Source of the DNA: Corynebacterium epidermidicanis
GTDB lineage: Bacteria; Actinomycetota; Actinomycetes; Mycobacteriales; Mycobacteriaceae
Length of the DNA stretch: 64,000 nucleotides
Reading direction: 5' to 3'
NCBI RefSeq assembly: GCF_001021025.1
Contig: NZ_CP011541.1
Coordinates: 372,001 to 436,000, forward strand
A model generated the notes under the pieces. That model saw only the letters and a list, made by a program, of their open reading frames with translations. It did no database searches and had not been told where the DNA came from. Below are positions 20,400 through 29,856 of this stretch, one piece after another. How positions within the stretch are numbered: position 1 is the first letter of the stretch; each line of letters begins with the position of its first letter. Position numbers and translations under genes: made by a program.

Positions 20400-20822
20400 T
20401 TAGTGGACCCGCGTTGACGCTGGCTCGAGTTCAGATTCTTCGGGAAGGTCAAGATGGACATCGTGGACCATGACGTTGACCTCGGAGACTGTCAGGCCAG
20501 TCATGCGCTCGATCGCGGTAATGATGTTGAGGCGGATGGCGTCTGCAAGTTCGTGGATGGCTACGCCGTACTCGGCGACGATGACGACATCAACAGCCGC
20601 TTCCTTTTCGCCAACCTCGACACTGACGCCTTGCTGCATATTTACACGGGATCCCGGAATCGAATCTCGCAGGGCGCCGACCATACGCGTGCCACCAGCG
20701 CCGAGAGCATAAACCCCACTAACTTCACGCGTGGCCATACCGGCAATTTTGGCCACCACCGCGTCTTCGATATGAGTTTTGCCCAGGTTGCGATGATCTG
20801 AGTTCGCGGTCATTTCGTTCAT
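20400..20822 (-). CDS. Asp23/Gls24 family protein
   Basis: A 140-residue protein and the first gene of the cluster. It has the family pattern: THIEDAVVAKIAGMATREV, the GVSVEVGEKEAAVDVVIVAEYG hairpin (split here between strands), the ELADAIRLNIITAIERMTGL helix and TVSEVNVMVHDVHL. Asp23 proteins are abundant envelope-stress proteins that bind membrane partners. The gene order (two Asp23, a minimal Asp23, DUF2273-like, two bitopic proteins) supports a joint membrane complex. Confidence 0.85.
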   Translation of the reverse strand: MNEMTANSDHRNLGKTHIEDAVVAKIAGMATREVSGVYALGAGGTRMVGALRDSIPGSRVNMQQGVSVEVGEKEAAVDVVIVAEYGVAIHELADAIRLNIITAIERMTGLTVSEVNVMVHDVHLDLPEESELEPASTRVH

Positions 20823-21416
20823 TCTGGCTCCTCGAGACGATGCGGAGTGCGGTAGGCATTCCTCCTCAATCGTAGGCCAGAAACCACTGTGATGAAGGTG
20901 ACCTCGACGGAAAAGAATTTAGGGGTTGTGTTTTGAGTGGATACATGGTTAACTATCCAGGTTGCGTTAACAACTGGTGAATCAACCATGCCCTCAAGCG
21001 TGGAGAATGCACAAGATGGTAATGCAAACATGATCTTCCTTCCCCTTCGTAAGAAGAGAAGGTTGTTCCAGCGCAAGCTGGGAGACCGAGGCAGGTAAGG
21101 CATGGCAAATAAACAGCGGCAGTCGGCAAGGATAAGCGCTTATCGCGAGGTAAGTTCCCTTCCCACTTGATTGTGGCCCGAAGAACATGGCGTGATAAGT
21201 CACGGTGTTTGATAAAGCCCCTGATCAAGACCGGCACTACAACAATGGCGTTCGTTTGTGAACCAAGGTCTTAATGTGTGCATCGGTCAATCTGATTGGC
21301 AAGTCAAGGTAACTGGCGTTGAATGCCAAGCCATACAGGCTCGGACAACGTTATAGAGACATAAACGTTTCCCACCGCTCAGTAACTGATGTGGGACATC
21401 GAGGAAGAGGATAAGC
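20823..21416 (+). other. 594-base gap between Asp23 cluster and S10 operon
   Basis: No convincing gene. The region must contain the divergent promoters of the minus-strand cluster and of the S10 operon. It holds a perfect 14-bp palindrome GATAAGCGCTTATC (21131-21144), which is two half-copies of the recurrent 10-mer joined head to head. I see no clear -10/-35 pair for rpsJ. The rpsJ ribosome site is GAGGAAGAGG at about 21400. Confidence 0.7.
20869..20896 (-). promoter_or_regulatory. Candidate promoter of the Asp23 cluster
   Basis: On the minus strand, TTCATC (20896-20891) and TACGAT (20874-20869) have a 16-base spacer. They are about 47 bases before the first start codon. Moderate match only. 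Confidence 0.35.
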
Positions 21417-21722
21417 GTGGCGGGACAAAAGATCCGCATTAGGCTCAAGGCCTACGACCACGAGGCAATCGACGCATCCGCGAAGAAGATTGTCGAGACG
21501 GTCACCCGTACCGGTGCCCGCGTTGTCGGCCCTGTGCCACTGCCAACCGAAAAGAACGTATACGCAGTTATTCGTTCTCCACACAAGTACAAGGACTCGC
21601 GTGAGCATTTCGAGATGCGCACGCACAAGCGCCTGATCGACATCCTCGACCCGACGCCGAAGACTGTTGATGCGCTCATGCGTATCGACCTTCCGGCCAG
21701 CGTCGATGTGAATATTCAGTGA
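21417..21722 (+). CDS. rpsJ: 30S ribosomal protein S10
   Basis: A 101-residue S10, first gene of the S10 operon, also a partner of NusB in antitermination. GTG start at 21417 with GAGGAAGAGG upstream. It has the family segments [25 protein letters not shown] and [10 protein letters not shown]. rplC follows after 29 bases. Confidence 0.98.
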   Translation: MAGQKIRIRLKAYDHEAIDASAKKIVETVTRTGARVVGPVPLPTEKNVYAVIRSPHKYKDSREHFEMRTHKRLIDILDPTPKTVDALMRIDLPASVDVNIQ

Positions 21723-21751
21723 TCGACGGACTACTTGGCGGAGAATAAATA

Positions 21752-22408
21752 ATGAGTGAAAACGTAGTGAAGGGCATTCTGGGCACCAAGCTCGGCATGA
21801 CCCAGATCTTCGACGAGGACAACCGCGTAATTCCGGTAACCGTCGTCGAAGCTGGTCCATGTGTCGTAACCCAGATTCGCACCGAAGAAACCGATGGCTA
21901 CAACGCCATCCAAATCGCTTTTGGCGAAATCGACCCACGCAAGGCCAACAAGCCTGCAGCTGGCCACTTCAACAAGGCTGGTGTTACCCCCCGCCGTCAC
22001 GTAACCGAAATCCGTATGGATGATGTTTCCGGTTACGAGCTCGGTCAGGACGTCACCGTAGACATCTTCGAAGGCGTTACCTTCGTCGACGTTACCGGTA
22101 CTTCCAAGGGTAAGGGCTACGCCGGTGGCATGAAGCGCCACGGCTTCGCAGGTCAGGGCGCTGCTCACGGTAACCAGGCCGCACACCGTCGTGTTGGTGG
22201 CATTGGTGCTTGTGCAACCCCAGGCCGTGTCTTCAAGGGCACCCGCATGGCTGGTCGCATGGGTAATGATCGCGTCACCACCCAGAACCTCAAGGTTCAA
22301 AAGATTGACGCCGAGGCAAACCTGCTGATCATCAAGGGTGCTATCCCTGGTGTTCGCGGCGGCCTCGTAACCGTTAAGACCGCAGTGAAGGGCGGTGCAC
22401 ACGCATGA
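21752..22408 (+). CDS. rplC: 50S ribosomal protein L3
   Basis: A 218-residue L3, which nucleates 50S assembly near the peptidyl transferase centre. Recognised from [15 protein letters not shown] at the N-terminus, [17 protein letters not shown], and the central extension with a Gln ([10 protein letters not shown]) that lies close to the catalytic site. It overlaps rplD by four bases (ATGA). Confidence 0.98.
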   Translation: MSENVVKGILGTKLGMTQIFDEDNRVIPVTVVEAGPCVVTQIRTEETDGYNAIQIAFGEIDPRKANKPAAGHFNKAGVTPRRHVTEIRMDDVSGYELGQDVTVDIFEGVTFVDVTGTSKGKGYAGGMKRHGFAGQGAAHGNQAAHRRVGGIGACATPGRVFKGTRMAGRMGNDRVTTQNLKVQKIDAEANLLIIKGAIPGVRGGLVTVKTAVKGGAHA

Positions 22409-23061
22409 CCAATCTAAAGTTGGACGTCCACACCGCTGACGGAAAGACCTCCGGCACCGTTGAGTTGCCAGCGGAGATCTTCGACCGCGAAGCATCTATT
22501 GCTTTGATGCACCAGGTCGTCAACGCTCAGCTCGCAGCTGCTCGCCAGGGCACCCATGCCACGAAGACTCGTGCCATGGTTTCTGGTGGCGGCAAGAAGC
22601 CATTCCGCCAGAAGGGAACCGGTCGCGCTCGTCAGGGCTCGATCCGTGCTCCTCACTTCACCGGTGGTGGCATCGCACACGGCCCGCAGCCTCGTAACTA
22701 CGAGCAGCGCACCCCTAAGAAGATGATCAAGGCTGCCCTCTACGGTGCGCTTTCTGATCGCGCTCGCAATGAGCGTATTCACGTGGTGACTGAACTCGTT
22801 GCTGGCCAGACCCCATCCACGAAGTCTGCACGCGCATTCATCGAGCGACTCACGACCCGCAAGAGCGTGCTCGTAGTCCTCGGCCGTGAAGATATCACCG
22901 CATGGAAGAGTGTTAACAACCTCCCAGGCGTACACACCCTGGCAGCTGACCAGCTGAACACCTACGACGTCCTCAAGGCTGATGACGTTGTGTTCTCTGT
23001 TGAGGCTCTGAACACCTTCATCGACCGCGCTACTGCTGCGGCCAAGGAGGAGGCTAAGTAA
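22405..23061 (+). CDS. rplD: 50S ribosomal protein L4
   Basis: A 218-residue L4 with the extended loop that lines the exit tunnel ([18 protein letters not shown]). In many bacteria L4 represses its own operon. Start and stop overlap the flanking genes (ATGA with rplC, TAATG with rplW). Confidence 0.98.
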   Translation: MTNLKLDVHTADGKTSGTVELPAEIFDREASIALMHQVVNAQLAAARQGTHATKTRAMVSGGGKKPFRQKGTGRARQGSIRAPHFTGGGIAHGPQPRNYEQRTPKKMIKAALYGALSDRARNERIHVVTELVAGQTPSTKSARAFIERLTTRKSVLVVLGREDITAWKSVNNLPGVHTLAADQLNTYDVLKADDVVFSVEALNTFIDRATAAAKEEAK

Positions 23062-23366
23062 TGGCTACCATCGCAGATCCACGCGACATCATCATCGCAC
23101 CGGTCGTTTCTGAAAAGTCTTACGGCCTGATGGAGCAGGGACAGTACACGTTCTTCGTTGCTCCTTCCTCTAACAAGACAGAGATCAAGATTGCTATCGA
23201 GCAGATCTTTGGCGTCAAGGTTGCTTCCGTAAACACCATCAACCGCGAGGGCAAGCGTAAGCGCACCCGTTCCGGTTACGGTGTTCGTAAGGCCACCAAG
23301 CGCGCCATCGTTACCCTGCGCGAGGGCAGCGATCCAATCGACATCTTCGGCGGTTCCGCCTCCTAA
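23061..23366 (+). CDS. rplW: 50S ribosomal protein L23
   Basis: A 101-residue L23, at the tunnel exit, docking site for trigger factor and SRP. Family segments are PVVSEKSY and [17 protein letters not shown], followed by the basic loop [11 protein letters not shown]. It overlaps rplD by one base. Confidence 0.98.
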   Translation: MATIADPRDIIIAPVVSEKSYGLMEQGQYTFFVAPSSNKTEIKIAIEQIFGVKVASVNTINREGKRKRTRSGYGVRKATKRAIVTLREGSDPIDIFGGSAS

Positions 23367-23395
23367 GCGGCGGAAAGTTAAGGACCAGAAAAACT

Positions 23396-24238
23396 ATGGC
23401 TATTCGTAAGTACAAGCCGACAACCCCGGGTCGCCGCCAGAGCTCCGTTTCGATGTTCGAGGAGATCACTCGCTCGACTCCGGAGAAGTCTCTGCTGCGC
23501 CCACTGTCCAAGTCGGGCGGCCGTAACGTACACGGCCACATCACCACTCGTCACAAGGGTGGCGGACACAAGCGTCAGTACCGTGTCATCGACTTCCGTC
23601 GTGCAGACAAAGACGGTATCACCGCAAAGGTCGCTCACATTGAGTACGACCCGAACCGTACCGCTAACATTGCTCTCCTTCACTTCCGTGATGGCGAGAA
23701 GCGCTACATCATTGCTCCTAAGGGCCTGCAACAGGGCGCTATCCTCGAGTCCGGCGCAAACGCCGACATCAAGGTTGGCAACAACCTGCCACTGCGCAAC
23801 ATCCCTGCTGGTGCAACCATCCACTGCGTAGAGCTCAAGCCAGGCGGCGGTGCCAAGATGGCACGTTCCGCTGGTACCTCTATCCAGCTGCTGGGTAAGG
23901 AAGGCAAGTACGCAATCCTGCGTATGCCATCTTCCGAAATCCGTCGCGTGGACATCCGCTGCCGCGCTACCGTCGGTGAGGTCGGCAATGCTGACCAGAT
24001 CAACATCCGTTGGGGTAAGGCCGGCCGTATGCGCTGGAAGGGCGTTCGCCCAACCGTCCGTGGTGTTGTTATGAACCCGGTTGACCACCCACACGGTGGT
24101 GGTGAAGGTAAGACCTCCGGTGGTCGTCACCCAGTTTCTCCTTGGGGTCAGCCAGAGGGTCGTACCCGCAAGCCAAACCGTCCGTCCGATCGTCTGATCG
24201 TTCGTCGCCGCCGCACCAACAAGAACAAGAAGCGCTAA
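23396..24238 (+). CDS. rplB: 50S ribosomal protein L2
   Basis: A 280-residue L2, needed for subunit joining and close to the peptidyl transferase centre. It has the conserved [12 protein letters not shown] motif with the essential His and the basic C-terminal tail. The leading [13 protein letters not shown] and the RGGGHK-like segment ([12 protein letters not shown]) are typical. Confidence 0.99.
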   Translation: MAIRKYKPTTPGRRQSSVSMFEEITRSTPEKSLLRPLSKSGGRNVHGHITTRHKGGGHKRQYRVIDFRRADKDGITAKVAHIEYDPNRTANIALLHFRDGEKRYIIAPKGLQQGAILESGANADIKVGNNLPLRNIPAGATIHCVELKPGGGAKMARSAGTSIQLLGKEGKYAILRMPSSEIRRVDIRCRATVGEVGNADQINIRWGKAGRMRWKGVRPTVRGVVMNPVDHPHGGGEGKTSGGRHPVSPWGQPEGRTRKPNRPSDRLIVRRRRTNKNKKR

Positions 24239-24251
24239 GAGGAGGTAGAAA

Positions 24252-24530
24252 ATGCCACGCAGCCTTAAGAAGGGCCCGTTTGTCGATGAGCACCTCCTCA
24301 ACAAGGTCGACGCTCAGAACGAAAAGGGCACCAAGCAGGTCATCAAGACCTGGTCTCGCCGCTCCACCATTCTCCCTGATTTCATCGGTCACACCTTCGC
24401 CGTCCACGACGGTCGCAAGCATGTGCCAGTTTTCATTGACGATTCTATGGTGGGCCACAAGCTCGGCGAATTCGCACCAACGAAGACCTTTAAGGGTCAC
24501 GTCAAGGAAGACAAGAAGGGACGTCGATAA
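24252..24530 (+). CDS. rpsS: 30S ribosomal protein S19
   Basis: A 92-residue S19 of the small-subunit head. Recognised from [31 protein letters not shown] and the terminal KGRR. AGAGGAGG precedes the start. Its stop codon lies inside a copy of GTCGATAAGC (24523-24532), the 10-mer that recurs through the window. Confidence 0.98.
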   Translation: MPRSLKKGPFVDEHLLNKVDAQNEKGTKQVIKTWSRRSTILPDFIGHTFAVHDGRKHVPVFIDDSMVGHKLGEFAPTKTFKGHVKEDKKGRR

Positions 24531-24533
24531 GCG

Positions 24534-24896
24534 ATGAGTGACCAAATCACCACCGCCCGCGCGACTGCGCGCTTCGTCCGGGTTAGCCCGATGAAGGCAC
24601 GCCGTGTCGTCGATCTCGTTCGCGGCAAGTCCGTGGCCGAGGCTATGGCTATCCTGAAGTACGCCCCACAGGCTGCTTCTGAGCCAGTTGCAAAGGTTGT
24701 TGCTTCTGCAGCAGCTAACGCTGAGAACAACTTCGGCCTGGATCCACGCACCCTGGTCATCTCCGAGGCTTACGCTGACGAGGGACCAACCATGCGTCGT
24801 TTCCAGCCACGTGCTCAGGGTCGTGCATTCATCATCCGTAAGCGCACCAGCCACATCACCGTGGTTGTTGAAAGCCAGAAGGAAGGGGCCAAGTAG
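24534..24896 (+). CDS. rplV: 50S ribosomal protein L22
   Basis: A 120-residue L22, whose loop reaches into the exit tunnel. It contains [19 protein letters not shown] and the hairpin [21 protein letters not shown]. The stop overlaps the rpsC start (TAGTG). Confidence 0.98.
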   Translation: MSDQITTARATARFVRVSPMKARRVVDLVRGKSVAEAMAILKYAPQAASEPVAKVVASAAANAENNFGLDPRTLVISEAYADEGPTMRRFQPRAQGRAFIIRKRTSHITVVVESQKEGAK

Positions 24897-25642
24897 TGGG
24901 CCAGAAAATCCATCCACACGGCCTACGCTTGGGCATCACTTCCGATTGGAAGTCCCACTGGTACGCCGACAAGTCTTACTCTGACTACATCGCTGAGGAC
25001 ATCAAGATCCGCGAGTTCCTCGCAAAGGGTCTAGACCGCGCCGGCGTTGCCGACGTTGTCATTGAGCGCACCCGCGACCGCGTTCGCGTCGACATTCACA
25101 CCGCCCGTCCAGGCATCGTGATCGGTCGTCGTGGCTCCGAAGCTGACCGCATCCGTGGCCAGCTGGAGAAGCTGACCGGCAAGCAGGTTGCACTGAACAT
25201 CCTCGAAGTTAAGAACATCGACGCTAACGCTCAGCTGGTGGCTCAGTCCATCGCCGAGCAGCTCGTTAACCGTGTCGCATTCCGTCGTGCAATGCGCAAG
25301 GCAATCCAAGGCGCTATGCGTCAGCCACAGGTTAAGGGCATCAAGGTTGTATGTTCCGGTCGTCTCGGCGGCGCCGAGATGTCTCGCACCGAGCGCTACC
25401 ACGAGGGTCGCGTTCCACTGCACACCCTTCGCGCCGAGATCGACTACGGCACCTTCGAAGCTCACACCACCTTCGGCCGCATCGGCGTCAAGGTGTGGAT
25501 CTACAAGGGTGACGTCGTTGGTGGCCGTCGCGAGTCCGAACTCAACGCTCCAGCAGAGCGTCGCGGTCGCGGCGATCGTCGTGAGCGCCCACGTCGTGGC
25601 GGCCAGCGTCGCCAGCGTGCTGAGCAGAAGCAGGAGGGCTAA
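24896..25642 (+). CDS. rpsC: 30S ribosomal protein S3
   Basis: A 248-residue S3 with an N-terminal KH domain ([17 protein letters not shown]) and a C-terminal domain that contributes to mRNA entry-tunnel helicase activity. The tail is Arg-rich and actinobacterial in style ([18 protein letters not shown]). GTG start overlapping rplV. Confidence 0.98.
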   Translation: MGQKIHPHGLRLGITSDWKSHWYADKSYSDYIAEDIKIREFLAKGLDRAGVADVVIERTRDRVRVDIHTARPGIVIGRRGSEADRIRGQLEKLTGKQVALNILEVKNIDANAQLVAQSIAEQLVNRVAFRRAMRKAIQGAMRQPQVKGIKVVCSGRLGGAEMSRTERYHEGRVPLHTLRAEIDYGTFEAHTTFGRIGVKVWIYKGDVVGGRRESELNAPAERRGRGDRRERPRRGGQRRQRAEQKQEG

Positions 25643-25644
25643 GA

Positions 25645-26061
25645 ATGCTTATCCCTAAGCGCGTCAAGTACCGCCGTCAGCACCGTCCACACCGTACCGG
25701 TGTATCCAAGGGCGGCAACCGCGTTACTTTCGGTGACTACGGCATCCAGGCTCTCGAGCCCGCCTACATCACCAACCGTCAGATCGAGTCCGCTCGTATC
25801 GCCATCAACCGCCACGTCAAGCGTGGTGGCAAGGTTTGGATCAACATCTTCCCAGACCGTCCGTTGACCCAGAAGGCACTCGGTGTACGTATGGGTTCCG
25901 GTAAGGGCGGCGTTGAGAAGTGGGTCGCCAACGTAAAGCCTGGCCGTATCCTCTTCGAGATGAGCTACCCGAACGAAGAGATCGCTTTGGAAGCTCTTCG
26001 TCGTGCTGGCCAGAAGCTGCCTTGCAAGGTCCGCATCGTTAAGAAGGAGGACCAGTTCTAA
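25645..26061 (+). CDS. rplP: 50S ribosomal protein L16
   Basis: A 138-residue L16, a tRNA-contacting protein of the A-site region. It has [35 protein letters not shown] and the terminal CKVRIVKK. It overlaps rpmC by one base (TAATG). Confidence 0.98.
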   Translation: MLIPKRVKYRRQHRPHRTGVSKGGNRVTFGDYGIQALEPAYITNRQIESARIAINRHVKRGGKVWINIFPDRPLTQKALGVRMGSGKGGVEKWVANVKPGRILFEMSYPNEEIALEALRRAGQKLPCKVRIVKKEDQF

Positions 26062-26291
26062 TGGCATCTGGTATCCCAGCACACGAGCTCCGCGAGCTCA
26101 ACAAGGAAGAATTGACCACCCGTCTGAAGGAAGCCAAGGAAGAGCTGTTCAACCTGCGCTTCCAGATGGCTACCGGTCAGCTGACCAACAACCGCCGTCT
26201 GCGCGTGGTCAAGCAGGACATCGCCCGCATCTACACGGTTATCCGTGAGCGCGAGCTGGGCCTGTCCGTTGTCCCGGGAGCTGAGGCTTAA
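26061..26291 (+). CDS. rpmC: 50S ribosomal protein L29
   Basis: A 76-residue L29, next to the tunnel exit. The family core [27 protein letters not shown] spans residues 8-34, with [16 protein letters not shown] after it. rpsQ begins two bases after the stop. Confidence 0.97.
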   Translation: MASGIPAHELRELNKEELTTRLKEAKEELFNLRFQMATGQLTNNRRLRVVKQDIARIYTVIRERELGLSVVPGAEA

Positions 26292-26293
26292 TC

Positions 26294-26581
26294 ATGAGTG
26301 AGGCAAACGTGAACAACACCCCAAAGAAGGCAAAGGGCGCCCAGAAGGTGCGCACCGGCTACGTTGTTTCCGACAAGATGACCAAGACCATCGTCGTCGA
26401 GTTGGAAGACCGTAAGCAGCACGCCAAGTACGGCAAGACCATCCGTACCAACTCCAAGGTTAAGGTCCACGACGAAAACGAGATCGCCGGCATCGGCGAC
26501 CTCGTCAAGATCGAGGAGACCCGACCACTGTCTAAGGACAAGCACTTCCGTCTCGTCGAGATCGTCGAGAAGGCTAAGTAG
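26294..26581 (+). CDS. rpsQ: 30S ribosomal protein S17
   Basis: A 95-residue S17, an early binder of 16S rRNA. About 17 extra residues precede the core. The core has [30 protein letters not shown] and the terminal [12 protein letters not shown]. It closes this part of the S10 operon: a strong terminator follows and rplN is 6.6 kb away. Confidence 0.98.
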   Translation: MSEANVNNTPKKAKGAQKVRTGYVVSDKMTKTIVVELEDRKQHAKYGKTIRTNSKVKVHDENEIAGIGDLVKIEETRPLSKDKHFRLVEIVEKAK

Positions 26582-26595
26582 TCTTTAGCAGCTTC

Positions 26596-26631
26596 AAGGC
26601 CCGTCCACCGCATGAGGTGGGCGGGCCTTTT
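26596..26631 (+). terminator. S10 operon terminator
   Basis: AAGGCCCGTCCACC pairs with GGTGGGCGGGCCTT (one mismatch) around a short loop, followed by TTTT. It marks the upstream joint of the first insertion region. Confidence 0.9.
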
Positions 26632-26819
26632 GCATGCAGCCTATCGACGCCCCAATGAGCGGCTTAAGTGGCGAGAGCTGTGGCTGGTTGGCCGAGTGTG
26701 GGTTGTGGCTTGGAAATTGGAGTCCCAACTAGCACTCGCGAAGCCCTCGTGCCCTGACGCTCCCGCACGATAGGGTCTGTTATTCGTCAGGGTCGGGGTA
26801 AGAGTAAAGCTGCAGTGAC

Positions 26820-27380
26820 CTATCGTGAGCTCAGCGCAACAGGAATGAAGCTTTCGCTAACCACCTTGGAGCCGTCCCAACTGTAGGTGACGGGGAAGGC
26901 GAAAACCGAAGCGGTGCCTGGGCCTTTCCAATGGAATTAGTCGATGGTCACGCGGTCGTCGGTAGCCCCGCGTACTTCCTGGAAACGAGACTTCAGGGCA
27001 GTGGTGGTGCCCACAAATTCCCCGGGGTGAAGCAGCAGGTACTGCTTCGGCGCGTTGGGGTCCTTTGTTAATTCGCGGAGCTCTGCATAGCTCAGTTCGC
27101 GGCAGGGGTTGAAGTTAGTCGTGCCGGTAAACTCCCAACGAGTGAAGTCTAATGGAGGTGGAATTTGGGAGCTCTGGTGGGAAAGTCCATCTTCATACCC
27201 CACCTGGCAATTCGGATCATGGTCAACTGGCGAAGGAGCCTGACCAGGCGCAACTGGTAGGAAACCGAAGGCGGGCAGGTTAGAGGACATAGGTATTTGA
27301 GCAGTTGGTGGTGCAACTAAAGCACCAAGGGCAACCAGCGCAGCGGCGCTAATGGAAAGTAAGCGTTGTGCGAATTTCAC
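26820..27380 (-). pseudogene. Secreted LppP/LprE-like protein, internal stop
   Basis: The frame from GTG 27380 encodes a signal peptide (KFAQRLLSISAAALVALG, cut near PTAQ) and a domain with FNPCRELSYAEL and LLHPGEFVGTTTAL, which resembles the LppP/LprE family of actinobacterial envelope proteins. A TAA at 26937-26939 stops it after about 147 residues. The same frame then stays open to a TAG at 26820, giving FHWKGPGTASVFAFPVTYSW and onward, a plausible family C-terminus. I therefore read one gene with a nonsense codon. There is no lipobox Cys. Family assignment is from pattern only. Confidence 0.65.
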
Positions 27381-27499
27381 GATATGGCTTCTAAGAAGGG
27401 CAAGCAGTGGTCCGATTTCAAAGACACCAAAGGTGGCGCACAGCACAGCCTAACGAGGATTGCCGAGTTCTGCCCGTTGAGTGGCGAATTCTCGCTACA

Positions 27500-28198
27500 C
27501 TAGTGCGCTCCAAATTTGAAGGCGCCGTTGTTGTCTAGCGACCCACTGAGGGCACCGGTGCGTATAGCGCTTAAGCTGTTGCGGATGTGCTCGCGTGATA
27601 GCTCAGCGGCTGCAGGTCCGTCGCCTTCTTCGATGAGCTTTGCTAGCCGATGATGCTGGGCGAAGTCTACGGCTCGGGCACCGTCGTCAGCCGGGTAGTT
27701 TGTTGACAGCCGACGGTATCTATCCGACTTGTCCCATACGTCTTCCAAGGAGCCCAGCAGTACGGTGTTGTGGGCTGCTTTGAAAATCGAGGTATGAAAA
27801 GCGCGGTGGGCATGGAATGCCTCTTCGCTGGTATCCAGTGTGACGGGCAAAAGCGCTTTTGCCGTGCTACGAATTTCGATGAGATCAGCGTCGGTGCGTC
27901 GCATGGCGGCAAGTTCGGCGGCGAGCGGTTCTAGGGCATATCGCACCTCGAGGAGCTCACGGGCTTCGTCGTCAGAGGTTTCTGCAACGCGGGCGTCGCG
28001 ATGAGTTTCCATGTGGATCCAGCCTTCGGAGGCCAGCTGGCGGATCGCTTCGCGCAGGGGAGTGATGCTCATTTCGAGTTCGTCGGCAAGATCGTATTGT
28101 TGGAGCCGGGACCCAGGTGGAAGGACACCAGAGACGATCCGTTTGCGGAGCTCACGGTAAGCGACCACGCCCTTGCTTGGCTGCTTCGCCACGTCCAC
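27500..28198 (-). CDS. GntR-family regulator (FadR/FCD type)
   Basis: A 232-residue transcription factor. The N-terminal winged helix-turn-helix (about 10-75) has VVAYRELRKRIVSGVLPPGSRL and a recognition helix in SITPLREAIRQLASEGW. The C-terminal helical FCD domain (about 85-215) includes FHAHRAFHTSIFKAAHN, with His residues typical of the metal or ligand site. The ligand is unknown. It lies downstream of two GTPase genes on the same strand, 57 bases apart, so it might be co-transcribed with them. Confidence 0.9.
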   Translation of the reverse strand: MDVAKQPSKGVVAYRELRKRIVSGVLPPGSRLQQYDLADELEMSITPLREAIRQLASEGWIHMETHRDARVAETSDDEARELLEVRYALEPLAAELAAMRRTDADLIEIRSTAKALLPVTLDTSEEAFHAHRAFHTSIFKAAHNTVLLGSLEDVWDKSDRYRRLSTNYPADDGARAVDFAQHHRLAKLIEEGDGPAAAELSREHIRNSLSAIRTGALSGSLDNNGAFKFGAH

Positions 28199-28255
28199 AT
28201 ACCTCCATCGACATCAACTGTGATTCTCCGTTCGAGACTACCCGACCGGAAATGC

Positions 28256-29851
28256 TTAGCCCCGTGCTAACGAGATCTTGGCGAGGAAATCCGCATAGTC
28301 GTCCCGGATATCCAGCAGCGGGTCTTCTACCACCGTCCCGGATACCTCCGACACTTCGTCGCGAAGCGCTGCCCGCGTACGTGACCTGATGACGGCACTG
28401 ATAGCGAACCCGAATGCTGCCGTAAATAGACCGAGCACAATTCCCAGCAGCAAACCCGCCATGATGAGCAGGGTAGGCACAGGCCAGCCTTCTACTTCTG
28501 GGATCGTCTCGCCCAGCAGCGGGGTAATGATCCCAGGTAGGAACGCGATCGCCAGATACCAACCTACTCCTACCAGGGCAGCCAACAACGCAAGCCATTG
28601 CAGGAGTGTGAAGATGTTCCACACGCCCGAAGGCTGCGCTGGCAACTTGGTGCGGGTGGCCACGCGGTCCAGCTCTTCGGGCAGCTTCTCGACGACCTGT
28701 TCCGTGCAATCGCCAACCGCATGCTGCCATTGCTCCGGCAAACCCTCGGCGACACGAGCGGCGTACTCCCGCACACCACGATTGGCTACCGCCTTGCTGG
28801 CCGCGTCGAGTGTCGGCATGGAAGAACGGTGGACATCGGAAGTATCCGCTTCTTCTCGAAGTCCTAGGCGGCGTAATGGATCCGGACGCAAACGCAGCAT
28901 CCATGCGGTGAGAACCCAGCCGGTCTTCTGCCCAAGCCGTTTGCGGTAGGCAGCCGCAGTGACGTCGGCTAATGCATCAGCACCAGCGGCGGTGGTTAGC
29001 GCCTCATCGAGGGCTCGTTTCGCACTGTTGGGAACCGACTTAGGTGGCTTGGCGCCGGCCCAGGTAGCGGTTGCCGCATCGATATCAGCCTCGATGCGTC
29101 GCTGTTGGGCAGTGTGTTCCGCGGATACCTGGGCGATCGCGGTGCGGAGCTCGTCGATACCGTACCCAGTAGTTGCCGAGGTGGAGATGACGGTGACATT
29201 GCGCAGGCCGTCGTCGCTGAGCAATTGGGCATAAGAACGGGACACGGTCTGCCGGTCCGTCTCACTGAGCCGGTCAGATTTGTTTAAGACCGCGAGGGTG
29301 ATGTCGCTGTGCAGTGCGTGGGGGCGGATGAAGTCGTCGTGGATGATGGCATCTGCGTACTTTTCTGGATCCGTGACCCACACCAAGACGTCTACCTGCC
29401 CAGCTAATCGGGTTGCAATCTCGCGGTGGACCGGCTCGACGGAATCGAAATCAGGAAGATCCAGCAAGATCAGGGGTCCCGCCTTCTTAGTGAAATCGCC
29501 AGGACGGGTGCGACGATCTTCTACCTCAAGCCAATCAAGTAGCTCTTCGGAGCCTTCCGGGTGCCAAATTGCAGCCAGCGGGGAAGATGTGGTGGGACGG
29601 CGGGCAGCTGCCTGGCCCAGGTTCTCTCCAACCACCGCATTGAACAGGGAGGTCTTGCCGGAGCCTGTGGCACCGAAGAAGCCCACTACTGTGTGGTCAC
29701 CGGACAGTGCGCGTCGTTCTTGGGCGGCGGTAGCAACGCGGGTTAGCGCAGCGTGTTCGGCGGGGGTGAGTCGGCTACCGCCTATTTCGGCGGCCTCGCC
29801 AAGCGCTTGCAAACGGTCGTTTAGGGACGCCGCAGACCGAAAAATTCCCAT
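28256..29851 (-). CDS. YfjP-like membrane GTPase
   Basis: A 531-residue GTPase. The P-loop GATGSGKT is at 60-67, a DLPDFD G3 motif follows, and the G4 motif is NKSD. The C-terminal part has two hydrophobic blocks (about 415-450 and 465-490), suggesting a membrane-inserted domain. The layout matches YfjP/dynamin-related bacterial GTPases of unknown substrate. The gene starts five bases after a second related GTPase gene; the two are probably one operon and may act as a pair on membranes. Confidence 0.8.
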   Translation of the reverse strand: MGIFRSAASLNDRLQALGEAAEIGGSRLTPAEHAALTRVATAAQERRALSGDHTVVGFFGATGSGKTSLFNAVVGENLGQAAARRPTTSSPLAAIWHPEGSEELLDWLEVEDRRTRPGDFTKKAGPLILLDLPDFDSVEPVHREIATRLAGQVDVLVWVTDPEKYADAIIHDDFIRPHALHSDITLAVLNKSDRLSETDRQTVSRSYAQLLSDDGLRNVTVISTSATTGYGIDELRTAIAQVSAEHTAQQRRIEADIDAATATWAGAKPPKSVPNSAKRALDEALTTAAGADALADVTAAAYRKRLGQKTGWVLTAWMLRLRPDPLRRLGLREEADTSDVHRSSMPTLDAASKAVANRGVREYAARVAEGLPEQWQHAVGDCTEQVVEKLPEELDRVATRTKLPAQPSGVWNIFTLLQWLALLAALVGVGWYLAIAFLPGIITPLLGETIPEVEGWPVPTLLIMAGLLLGIVLGLFTAAFGFAISAVIRSRTRAALRDEVSEVSGTVVEDPLLDIRDDYADFLAKISLARG

Positions 29852-29856
29852 GTGGA

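Noticed and set aside
20819..21237. Minus-strand frames in the gap before rpsJ
   Set aside because: They overlap each other in different frames and have no family likeness or ribosome site.
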